The position numbers were made by a program, and so were the translations under genes. DNA of 51,177 nt, from assembly GCA_027066455.1 (NCBI GenBank), contig JAMONT010000015.1, positions 1-51,177 of the forward strand, read 5' to 3'. How positions within the stretch are numbered: position 1 is the stretch's first letter; every line of letters begins with the position of its first letter. Below the pieces are notes generated by a model, which was given only the letters and a program-made list of their open reading frames with translations, made no database searches and was not told the DNA's origin. Positions 24,755 through 33,061 of the stretch are shown here, in pieces. This stretch comes from Candidatus Altimarinota bacterium (lineage in GTDB: Bacteria > Patescibacteriota > Gracilibacteria > BD1-5 > UBA6164).

Positions 24755-25279
24755 ATGGTAGAAATAAATTTAGTTTGAAAAATTTTTTTAGAAAATATTT
24801 CAAATGATAGTACTGAAAATAGAAATAATTTAAGAAAAATAATTTTAAATGAATTTTTAAAAGAAAATCCTTGAACTTGAATTTGAAAATTAGTAAGTAA
24901 ATATTTATATATTGTTGAAAAGTTAAATAATTGATGAAAGATTTGTTTAAGAAGACCTGCAAATTTAAAAAATGGTTTTGATTTTTTAATATTATACCCT
25001 GATTCAAATATTAATAAATGATCTAGATTAAAAGATGCACCTTCTTTTGATAACATTTTAAAAATTATTCAGGAAAATATAAAAAATATAGATTTTAAAA
25101 ATTCTTTTTTAGAAAAAATTAAATTAATTTATGAATGTAAAAATATAGATAATTTTTATTCTAATGAAGAAGAAATAATTTTAAAAATTTCAAAATGGTT
25201 ATTTATTGAGCAAGATATAAGATATTGGAATTATTCTGGAAGAGATAAATTTTATTTAGAAATACAAAAAATTAAATAA
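24755..25279 (+). CDS. Unknown accessory gene of the restriction-modification operon
   Basis: 174 aa, not recognised. It begins 2 bases after the stop of the DpnII-like nuclease, so it must be cotranscribed and probably translationally coupled. Visible features: an N-terminal helical part, the distinctive block KICLRRPANLKNGFDFLILY (about 64-83), then GSRLKDAPSFDNILKIIQ and a helical Lys/Glu-rich tail with YECKNIDNFYSNEEE and WLFIEQDIRYWNYSGRDKF. No motif for catalysis. Position suggests a role in restriction, modification or control of the system. Confidence 0.7.
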
Positions 25280-25332
25280 ATAAAAAGTAAACCAATTTAG
25301 TTGACTTGTTTTAAAAAATTAATAGAATAAAA

Positions 25333-25569
25333 ATGTTAGAGAAACAAATAAAAGATTTTTTGAAAAAACAAAACTTGAAACAAAGTGATGTTTATAAGGA
25401 ATTAAAAATTTCTAAACAAAATTTTTATAAAGCAATTAGGACAAAAAATTTTGATAACCCAACTTTGCAAAAAATTCTTGATTTTCTCTGACTTGAAATT
25501 TTTATTTTATTAAAAGAGAAAAATGAAGATATTAAAAAAAGTACATTATCATCAACTTGAAAAAGTTAA
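25333..25569 (+). CDS. Small XRE-type helix-turn-helix regulator
   Basis: 78 aa. A single HTH domain: KKQNLKQSDVYKELKISKQN then FYKAIRTKNFDNPTLQKILD, close to Cro/CI-like and restriction C-protein folds, followed by FLGLEIFILLKEK. Probably controls expression of the restriction-modification operon. The 3' end overlaps the next ORF by 47 bases in another frame if that gene starts at its first ATG. Confidence 0.8.
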
Positions 25570-25906
25570 AAATATTATAAAAGTAAAAGAAATTTATTGT
25601 ATGCCTTGATTAATTCATGAAGAAGAATTGGAACAAGAAATAAATATGAATGAATTTATTTTTCCTTGAAAGAGAAATTGGGATTGGTATTTTTCAAGTG
25701 ATAATTGAAATAAAGATTTGGAAAAAATGGAAAATGTTTATTTTTCAAAAGAGCCTTTAGAAGAATTATTGTATGAACATATAGATTATTTTCCTGATGT
25801 AGAGTTGTATATGTATGTAAAAATTTGAGAAAAAAATAATGTCTTACTTGATCCAAAAGAATATTTTAAATTATTTTTAGAACCAAAATCATATAAATTA
25901 GCTTAA
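25523..25906 (+). CDS. Unknown acidic protein in the restriction island
   Basis: 127 aa from the first ATG; an in-frame ATG at 25601 (MPGLIHEEEL) would give 101 aa and avoid the 47-base overlap with the HTH gene, so the start is uncertain. Not recognised. Acidic, aromatic-rich: FIFPGKRNWDWYFSSDNGN, DLEKMENVYFSKEPLEE, YFPDVELYMYVKIGEKN. No membrane segment. It ends 6 bases before the second methylase, which suggests cotranscription and a related role. An inhibitor-like or specificity-modifying protein is conceivable but there is no direct evidence. Confidence 0.6.
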
Positions 25907-25912
25907 AAAATT

Positions 25913-26662
25913 ATGCCTAAAAAATTAAAAAATCCACCAGAAAATTTTGAACAAGAATGCTCTACTGTTTGGTCTTTTCCTAGAAGATGAAACTGGACAA
26001 CTCATAATTCAAAATATAGATGAAATTGGTCTCCTGAAGTTGTGAGAAATCTTATTTTAAGATATTCTAAGCAAGGAGATTATTTACTTGATCCTATGAT
26101 TTGAGGTGGAACAACAGCTATTGAAGCAAAACTTTTAAATAGAAATTTGCTTTGTTATGATATAAATCCTGAAGCAATAAAATTGACTGAAAATTTTTTG
26201 GATTTTGAAAGTTCTAGTAAATCAAAAGTAAAGATTTTAAAATATAATGCAACTAAAAAAAATGAAAATCTTAAAAAAGAAAGTATTGATTTTGTATTAA
26301 TGCACCCACCTTATGTTGATATTATAAAATATTCAGACTGAATAAAATGAGATTTATCACAAATTCATGATGTTGATAAATTTTGTGATGAAATAGAAAA
26401 AGTAGCAAAAGAAAGTTTTAGGATTTTAAAAAAATGATGATTTTGTGCTGTTTTAATGTGAGATACTAGAAGGGAAAAAATGTATATTCCTTTGGCTTTT
26501 AAAACTATGGAAAGATTTTTGAAAATAGGTTTTGCTTTAAAAGAAGATATTATTAAAGTTCAACATAATTGTAAAGCAACTTGATTTTGGGTAAAAAAGA
26601 GTAAAGATTATAATTTTTTACTAATTATGCATGAACATTTATTTATTTTTAAAAAATTGTAA
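25913..26662 (+). CDS. Second DNA methyltransferase (N4/N6 class)
   Basis: 249 aa. SAM-dependent DNA methyltransferase: motif I DPMIGGGTTAIEA (60-72), acidic motif II CYDINPEAIKL, and catalytic HPPYVDIIKYSDG (131-143), a His form of the DPPY/SPPY motif. An N-terminal WSFPRRGNWTTHNSKYRGN fits the target-strand side. The order (motif I before motif IV) differs from that of M.DpnA, so it is not a simple DpnA copy even though DpnII systems often have two methylases. It may modify single strands or another site. Last gene of the island. Confidence 0.85.
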
Positions 26663-26775
26663 GGATAAACTAAAATTTTTAAAAAAACAAATCAGTTCTT
26701 TTTTCTTGCAAAAATAATTAAAAAAGTATAATAAAAATATATTAAAAATTAATTTTAAAACTTAAATATAAAATA

Positions 26776-27030
26776 ATGTTAAACAAAGAAGAATTAAAAG
26801 AAATGCAATTTTTTGCACAAAAAGTTTCAGAAGTTCATTGACCAGAACATACTGAATATATAGAAGTAAATAATTTAGTTAAAGATTTAGAAAATGATAT
26901 TGATATAAATGATGAAACTTTTGAAGAATTAAAAAAATTAACAAATAATTATATAATTCCAAAAGGAGCTTGTAATGCTCAAACTAAATTATTAACTTTA
27001 TTACAAAAATTAGATAGTGATATTTTGTAA
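26776..27030 (+). CDS. Small RIC/hemerythrin-like protein (truncated family member)
   Basis: 84 aa. Two parts resemble the iron-sulfur-repair RIC/ScdA family: SEVHGPEHTEYIEVNNLVKD (about 18-37) recalls the EVHG-EHPELIEV block that follows the N-terminal helix, and IIPKGACNAQTKLLTLL (about 61-77) recalls the P-ACNTFRALY block. The long middle with most di-iron His/Glu ligands is missing, so iron binding is doubtful. It could be a genuine short family form or a product of internal deletion. Single gene between the restriction island and the repeat protein. Confidence 0.55.
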
Positions 27031-27114
27031 ACACTAAAAAAAATAATAAAAAATTTTACTTTAATAAAAAAATGTGCTAATATTTTAGTATATTTAATTT
27101 TTATAGAATTTTTT

Positions 27115-28512
27115 ATGAGAAATTTTAATAAAATATTTTTAGTAATATTTTTAATGATATTCACAAATTCTATTAGTTTTGCACAAACTGATAGAAATTT
27201 TTCTGGTCTAAAAGGAAAAATTGAAATTTTGAATGATAATAAAGATTTAACTTTAAAACAAAAATTAAAATTATTTATTGTTTTAAAAAATAAACAAAAA
27301 AAATTAAAAGAAGAAAAAGCAAAAAAAATAAATTTTAAAAATAATTTAATTTTAAAACCTTTATTAAATCAAGAAAAAAAAGAAGAAAAAATAAAAAAAC
27401 CTAAGAAAGAAAAAGAAGTTAAAAATATAAAAAATAATAAAAAAATTGTAAAAAAAATAGTTGATTTAAATTTACCAAAACTAATAAGAGTAGGAAGTAA
27501 TTTTTATGATAAACCGTTTTATGTTTGACAAAAACCAGTTTATAAAACTAAATATTATCTAAATCCAAAAACAATAAAAGAAAAAAAAGTTTTGGTTGCA
27601 AAATTAGAAAAGCCAAAACCAATAAGAGTAGGAAGTAATTTTTATGATAAACCGTTTTATGTTTGACAAAAACCAGTTTATAAAACTAAATATTATTTAG
27701 ATCCAAAAACAATAAAAAAAGTAGAAAAAAAAGTTTTGGTTGCAAAATTAGAAAAACCAAAACCAATAAGAGTAGGAAGTAATTTTTATGATAAACCGTT
27801 TTATGTTTGACAAAAACCAGTTTATAAAACTAAATATTATTTAGATCCAAAAACAATAAAAAAAGTAGAAAAAAAAGTTTTGGTTGCAAAATTAGAAAAA
27901 CCAAAACCAATAAGAGTAGGAAGTAATTTTTATGATAAACCATTTTATGTTTGACAAAAACCAGTTTATAAAACTAAATATTATTTAGATCCAAAAACAA
28001 TAAAAGAAAAAAAAGTTTTGGTTGCAAAATTAGAAAAACCAAAACCAATAAGAGTAGGAAGTAATTTTTATGATAAACCATTTTATGTTTGACAAAAACC
28101 AGTTTATAAAACTAAATATTATCTAAATCCAAAAACAATAAAAGAAAAAAAAGTTTTGGTTGCAAAATTAGAAAAACCAAAACCAATAAGAGAATGAAGT
28201 AGGTTTTATGATAAACCATTTTATGTTTGACAAAAACCAGTTTATAAAACTAAATATTATCTAAATCCAAAAACAATAAAAGTTTTGGCTGTAAAAAAAA
28301 CAGGGAAAAAAAATGTAAAGAAAATAGAAAAAAAAGCTATTATTGTAAAAAAAGTTTTGGATACAAAAAAAGTAGAACAAAAACTTATAGTTCAAGCAAA
28401 AGAAGAACCAAAGCCAGTAAGGCAGGGAAGTATTTATTATGATAAACCATTTTATGTTTGACAAAAATCTATACCTTGAACAAAATATTATTTAAAACCA
28501 AGTAATAATTAA
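27115..28512 (+). CDS. Secreted protein with seven near-identical repeats
   Basis: 465 aa, family unknown. Signal peptide 1-23 (IFLVIFLMIFTNSISFAQ), a Lys/Glu-rich stretch (about 50-115), then seven repeats of 46-48 residues with the core GSNFYDKPFYVGQKPVYKTK and YYLNPKTI, linked by Lys-rich KVLVAKLEKPKPIR. Repeat 6 is changed (EGSRFYDKPFY) and repeat 7 is the most diverged (RQGSIYYDKPFYVGQKSIPG). The very basic repeats with aromatic clusters may bind glycan or another polyanion. Near-identity at DNA level suggests recent amplification. Followed by a long palindromic terminator. Confidence 0.85.
27484..28500 (+). repeat. Seven tandem 138/144-bp coding repeats
   Basis: Units begin at 27484, 27622, 27766, 27910, 28048, 28186 and (diverged, after a longer spacer) 28416. 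Two unit lengths, 138 and 144 bp, differ by a two-codon insert (KV) in the linker. Copies 1-5 are almost identical. Confidence 0.95.
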
Positions 28513-28514
28513 GG

Positions 28515-28560
28515 AAAAAGTAAAAAAAATATTTTTTAAAAAATATTTTTTTTACTTTTT
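28515..28560 (+). terminator. Long perfect palindrome terminator
   Basis: A 46-base perfect palindrome of A/T with one G/C pair per arm, starting 2 bases after the stop codon. A second small hairpin (GCAAAA/TTTTGC followed by T) is at 28571-28590. Confidence 0.85.
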
Positions 28561-28642
28561 ATAATTTTGTGCAAAAAAATTTTGCTTTTTTCCTTAAAAG
28601 AAATATATTTAACTAGTTATTTTGTTTAATAAATATAAAAAT

Positions 28643-29032
28643 ATGAAAATATATGTGTCTTATAAACAATCATGAGTTCCTGAAAAGGAATTAGAAAAAA
28701 GTTTAACTTTTTTAAGAGAAGAAATAGAAAAACTTTGAAATAAAACTTTTATTTATTTTTTAGATGCTGATTCTGAAAAACCAGCTACAGAGTTAGTAGA
28801 AATTTTTAAATCAGAAATAGAAAAATCAGATTTATTTTTTTGTTTTATAAATCATAAAAAACCATCAGAATGACAACTTATGGAATTAGCAATGGCTTAT
28901 GCTATGAATAAAAAAATCATTTTATATGTGAATGATGAAGTGAAAGATAGTTATTTTTTAACTTACTGAGTAGCTTCTCATACTTTTTATTTTAAAAATT
29001 TTAAAAAAGATTTAAAGAAAATTTTGGGATAA
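28643..29032 (+). CDS. Nucleoside 2-deoxyribosyltransferase-like protein
   Basis: 129 aa. Rossmann-like fold of the nucleoside 2-deoxyribosyltransferase family: strand KIYVSYKQSG at the N-terminus, IEKSDLFFCFINHKKPSEGQ and LMELAMAYAMNKKIILYVN, where the Ser-Glu-Gly and following Glu sit at the usual active-site position. Known enzymes swap bases between deoxynucleosides; many distant members have other roles, including TIR-like signalling. No close gene partner. Function is therefore a family-level guess. Confidence 0.7.
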
Positions 29033-29078
29033 AAAAATATAAAAATAAAAAAAATTTAGTATTTAAAAAATAAAAAAA

Positions 29079-29717
29079 ATGTTACATGAAATGATAAATT
29101 ATATAGTTTCTTTTGCAGAAGCTATGGGGTATGTGTGAATTTTTATTATGATGGTTTTGGAATCTAGTTTTTTTCCTTTTCCTTCAGAAGTAGCTATGAT
29201 TCCAGCTTGAATAGCAGTTTCTAAATGAGTTATGGACTTTTCTCTGGTTTTGATTATTTGAACTTTCTGAGCTTTAGTTTGAGCAACTATAAATTATATG
29301 ATAGGTTATTATTTAGGTTGAAAAAAAGTAAAAAAATTAATAGCAAAATATGGAAAATATTTTCTTATAAAAGAAAAACATTATGATAGATCTGAAAAAT
29401 ATTTTTTCAAACATTGAAGTATAACTACTTTTTTAGCAAGATTTATTACAGTAATTAGACAACTTATTTCACTTCCTGCCTGAGTTTTTAAAATGAATTT
29501 TGCAAAATTTTTCTTTTATACTTGACTTTGAGCTTGAATGTGGAATTTAATTTTAATTTTGATTTGATATATTTTTGCTGAAAATGCAGATGTAATGGAG
29601 GAATACAAAATTGCAATGCTTATTTGATGAATTAGTTTTATAGTTTTAGTTTGATGAATTTATTATTTTATAAATAAATGGTTTGAAAAAAGAAATAGAA
29701 TTAAAGTAAAAAAATAA
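29079..29717 (+). CDS. DedA-family membrane protein
   Basis: 212 aa, about five hydrophobic segments. Family motifs are clear: ESSFFPFPSEVAMIPAG near the N-terminus (with the acidic residue needed in the re-entrant loop) and FLARFITVIRQLISLPAGVF then FKMNFAKFFFYTGLGAGMWN, with the paired arginines typical of DedA. These proteins flip polyprenyl or phospholipid carriers and help keep the membrane potential. Basic C-terminus. Spacing of 46 bases to the previous gene; a strong terminator follows. Confidence 0.92.
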
Positions 29718-29738
29718 AAAAAGTGGAAAGTGTAAAAT

Positions 29739-29776
29739 AAAAAAAGTTTAGAAAAATATTTTTCTAAACTTTTTTT
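29739..29776. terminator. Bidirectional hairpin terminator
   Basis: Perfect 18-bp stem with a 2-base loop, A-tract on one side and T-tract on the other, between the convergent DedA gene and the minus-strand gene whose stop codon it overlaps. Confidence 0.88.
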
Positions 29777-30129
29777 AATTATCATTTTTTATCTCTTCAT
29801 TATTTTCTTGTTCTTCTGAAAGTCCACCTTCTATAAAATCTGTTTCTTCTAATGGATCTCTTTCATCTTCATAACTATTAGTATCTCATAAATCTTCATT
29901 TGCATGTTTCATCACCTTCTACAGGTTTACCAGGTTCATGTATTTCATCATCTTTTTTATCTCAATCAAATGTTTTTCCTAGTGTTTCTAGATATTGTTC
30001 AGGATTATTAAACATTTCAACAATATTTGTTATTTCTTTTGGAAAATTTTGTGATAATTTTATTTCATCATTTAAATTTTTTGGAATAAAACCTGAATTT
30101 AATTGTTCTGGTTGTGTTTTAATTTGCAT
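29775..30129 (-). pseudogene. Acidic protein gene split by a frameshift
   Basis: Starting at ATG 30129 the frame reads MQIKTQPEQLNSGFIPKNLN and on to PGKPVEGDETCK, then stops at TAA 29878-29880 (83 codons). A different frame, open from about 29912 (ATG, MKHANEDLGDTNSYEDERD), continues the same acidic, Pro/Gly-containing style for 45 codons to TAA at 29775-29777 (EEQENNEEIKNDN). A one-base shift near TGCAAATGAAG would join them into a protein of about 117 aa. It is either a recent frameshift, a sequencing error, or two overlapping genes. The family is unknown; the acidic tail suggests a soluble, possibly disordered protein. Confidence 0.55.
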
Positions 30130-30248
30130 ATTTATTTATAATTAAAATATAAAGTTAGAGTATTTAACTTAAAAATTTTTAAAAGTCAAACTTTTTTTTG
30201 AAAAAGTTTATAGCAAGTAAAAAAATATTATGATTTCTAGAAAATTTT

Positions 30249-31037
30249 TTAAATTCCTCTTAATCATTCTCAAATAAATAATCATCAATTTTTTTTAATT
30301 ATTTCTAGAAAAAATTTTGAAAGTTCAGGGTTAATATTTCTAGAAAGCTCTTTTAATCTATTAAAACTCATAATATATTTATATTCTCCAATTTCTTCAA
30401 AAACTTTTTTATCAAATATTTTTGAATATTTTTTTAAAGTTTTATTTAATAAATAAATTTCAAGTCATTCTTCTAAATTAGAAATTAAGCTTGTTTCTAG
30501 TATTGATAATTCCAAATTTGAAATTTTTAAATTTATTTCTTCTATTTTAATTGTTTTTGTGTGTTTTGATAGTTTGGCATATAAATTTGTTTTTTTTCAT
30601 CTTACAAGTCAAGAAATTTTTTTAAAAATAATTTCATAGTTTTGAATTTTTATTTTTTTTTCTAAATTTCTATTTATAACAAAAATTTTTTCTGGAATAG
30701 AAAAATCCTTCATATGAAACTCTAAAGATTTTTTTCCTGAAATAAAATAATTATTTTTACATTCAAAAGAAATAAATTTTTTTAAAACTTTGAAATAATA
30801 TTTTTCAATCAAATCAATTTCATTTAATTTTAAATCTTCCAAAAAGGGAACTATATAAATTCAGTTTCTTATAGAAATAATTTTTTTTTCATTTTTTAAC
30901 TTATAAATTATTTTACTAACTTTTGTCTCATAAATTTTTTTTCTTTCTGGATCTACTAACTCAAAAATATCATCTTTGTTTAATATTTTTCAACATTTTG
31001 TTAACAACTTTTTAACTATTTTGTTAAAATCTAACAT
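30249..31037 (-). CDS. AbiEi-like transcriptional regulator/antitoxin
   Basis: 262 aa. An N-terminal winged helix ending in the wing SKIIYKLKNEKKIISIRNG then IYIVP is followed by the AbiEi-type C-terminal domain signature NNYFISGKKSLEFHMKDFSI then PEKIFVI, which corresponds to the YYISG-SAL-.H block of AbiEi antitoxins. The last 100 residues are helical. In AbiE systems this protein represses its operon and counteracts an AbiEii nucleotidyltransferase. No toxin gene is adjacent here: upstream is a long noncoding region. It may be an orphan or may work with a distant toxin (compare the decayed AbiEii at 46665). Confidence 0.65.
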
Positions 31038-31145
31038 TCTAATTATGCTTATAAAATAAAGATAACTAACTTATAAATATAATATAGTTTTTACTATAAA
31101 AAGCAAATCTTTTTTACTATAAAAATTGTAGAGTTTTTTCTTTAG

Positions 31146-31196
31146 AATCCCTCTCACCTGAATCCTCTCTCCCCTTACGTGGAGAAAGGGGCTACA
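31146..31196. repeat. GC-rich palindromic element, copy R2
   Basis: CCCTCTCACCTGAATCC, then TCTCTCCCC, then GTGGAGAAAGGGGCTACA. Very close to R5 and R8 in the helicase gene. Confidence 0.85.
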
Positions 31197-31249
31197 AGAT
31201 AAGGAAGAAAAAATAATAAAAAATAACAAAAAAAGTAAACTAAAAAATG

Positions 31250-31296
31250 TAGCCCTCTTCCCTTAGACTTAAGGGAAGAGATTCAGAGATGGGATA
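31250..31296. repeat. GC-rich palindromic element, copy R3
   Basis: TAGCCCTCTTCCCTTAGAC, then TTAAGGGAAGAG and GAGATGGGATAA. The right half matches the reverse complement of R9. It lies 53 bases from R2. Confidence 0.8.
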
Positions 31297-31787
31297 ATTA
31301 TTATAAAAAATTAAAAAATATAATTAAAATTTTATAAAAAAAGATATTTAAAAAAATCCTTTAAATAAGCTAAAAATAATTAATAATATATTTTTTTATA
31401 AAATAATAATAAAAAAAGTCAATAGATATTTGACAAATAAAAAAAATTATAATATAATATATTTGTTAGATAAAAAAAACATAAAATTTTTAGATAAAAA
31501 AATATAGTTTCTAAAAAAAATATATTATATTTAAAATTAAGGGAATATAATATTTTAGATAGAAAAATATAATTTTTTAAATAAAAAAAAGATTTTATGT
31601 GAAAATATTTTATTATTCTGAAAAAGCGTGATATAATAATTAAAATATTTAAAAAGTTTGAAAAATATTTAAATAAAAAAAATATTTTTCAGATTTTCCT
31701 TAGTGTTAAAAAAAACATTAAATTGACTTTGATAGTCAAAAAACCTTTTATCGAAAAAAAGATATATTATTTTTTAAATGTATAATT
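31297..31787 (+). other. Long AT-only leader region upstream of ppk2
   Basis: About 490 bases without a credible gene. After the promoter at 31430 come four degenerate tandem copies of TTTTAGATAAAAAAATATA-like units (about 31462-31600), a second TATAAT (about 31630), an A/T hairpin (GAAAAATATTT/AAATATTTTTC, about 31660-31692) and a small hairpin TTGACT/AGTCAA (about 31722-31740). These could form a transcript leader. No known riboswitch is recognised. Confidence 0.45.
31430..31458 (+). promoter_or_regulatory. Consensus sigma-70 promoter
   Basis: Perfect TTGACA (31430-31435), 17 bases, perfect TATAAT (31453-31458). It points at the ppk2 gene, with a leader of about 320 bases. Confidence 0.75.
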
Positions 31788-32966
31788 ATGCCAAGTATTT
31801 TTTATGATATTTTTAATAATAAATTAAAAATAAGCTCTGTTTTATTAGCTAAATTAAAATTAGAAATAGAAAAAATATTTTTAGATTTAAAAGTAAAAGA
31901 AGATATTGATAATATAAAAGTTCTTAGAAATAAAATTAGTTATTTACTTTGAAAAAAATATTCTCATATTGATAAAAAAACTAAAAGAGAATTAAAAAAT
32001 ATAAAAATTTTCTTAGAAGAAGTTAATGAATATATAGAAAATAAAGAAGAAAAATATGTACTTATAAGTGAAAAAAGTGATGAACCTATTATTGATGTTC
32101 TTGAAAAAGTTGAAAAACAATATAGAAAATGTAGCTGAATACCATCTCAAGAGAGAAAAAAATATAGACAAACTTGTACAAAAAAATCTAAAATAAATTA
32201 TGAAAAACAATTAATTAAATTACAATTAGAACTTTTAAAACTTCAAAAACATATAAAAAATAGTTGAGAAAAATTACTTATTATTTTTGAAGGAAGAGAT
32301 GCTGCTGGAAAATGAGGAACTATAAAAAGATTTACAGAATATTTAAATCCTAGATGAGCAAAAATAGTTGCATTAAATAAACCAACAGAAATGGAAAAAT
32401 CTCAATGGTATTTTCAAAGATATGTAAATCATTTGCCTAGTGCTTGAGAAATAAAATTTTTTGATAGAAGTTGGTATAATAGAGCTGGAGTTGAACCTGT
32501 TATGGGATTTTGTACAAAATGAGAATATGAACAATTTTTAGAAGATGTTCCAAAATTTGAAAAAATGTTAGTTGATTCTTGAGTTAAATTAGTAAAATTT
32601 TATTTTTCTGTTTGAAAAGAAGAACAAGCAAAAAGATTTGATGATAGGAAAAGAAATCCTTTGAAACAATACAAACTTTCTCCAATTGACCAATTTTCTC
32701 AACAATTATGGGAAAAATATACTTTAGCTGAATATAAAAATTTTTCTGCAACTCATAAAAAAGAAACTCCTTGGACTCTTATAAATAGTGATAATAAGAA
32801 AAAAGCTAGAATTAATGCTATAAAATATGTTTTGAATCAATTTGAATATCCAGGAAAAATTGATAAAGAGTATTTGGAATTAGATTCTGAAATAGTTTAT
32901 GATTGAAGAGAAAAAACTAAAAAATTAATGGAAGAAATAAATATAGAAGCTGATTTATTTGATTAA
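31788..32966 (+). CDS. ppk2: Polyphosphate kinase 2 (PPK2) with N-terminal extension
   Basis: 392 aa. Transfers phosphate between polyphosphate and nucleotides. Walker A FEGRDAAGKGGTIKRF (about 165-180), NKPTEMEKSQWYFQRYVNHL, Walker B FDRSWYNRAGVEPVMGF and the lid KRFDDRKRNPLKQYKLSP are all present, with the late WTLINSDNKKKARINAI block. The kinase domain begins at about 130; the first about 125 residues are a Lys/Glu-rich helical extension not found in compact PPK2s (ISYLLGKKYSHIDKKTKREL). It could aid oligomerisation or bind polyphosphate. In a reduced genome this enzyme may regenerate ATP or GTP from polyphosphate. Followed by a strong terminator. Confidence 0.93.
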
Positions 32967-33007
32967 AAAATATTTCAAAAGAAAAATAAAACATTTTACA
33001 TTTGATA

Positions 33008-33048
33008 AAAAAAACATAAAATAAAAAAAAATTATTTTATGTTTTTTT
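33008..33048 (+). terminator. Hairpin terminator after ppk2
   Basis: Perfect 17-bp A/T-rich stem (33008-33024 with 33032-33048) and a 7-A loop, ending in a T run. Confidence 0.85.
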
Positions 33049-33061
33049 ATTTATAAAATTT

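Noticed and set aside
24628-25056. Minus-strand open frame of 142 codons across the nuclease/accessory gene junction
   Set aside because: It is a Phe/Leu/Tyr-rich shadow of A/T-rich coding DNA, overlapping two well-supported plus-strand genes.
25913-26662. Calling the second methylase DpnA
   Set aside because: DpnA-type enzymes have the catalytic motif before the SAM motif. Here the SAM motif comes first, so the name would be misleading.
27484-28500. CRISPR-like array
   Set aside because: The regular repeats are in frame inside a secreted protein, 138/144 bp long with no unique spacers.
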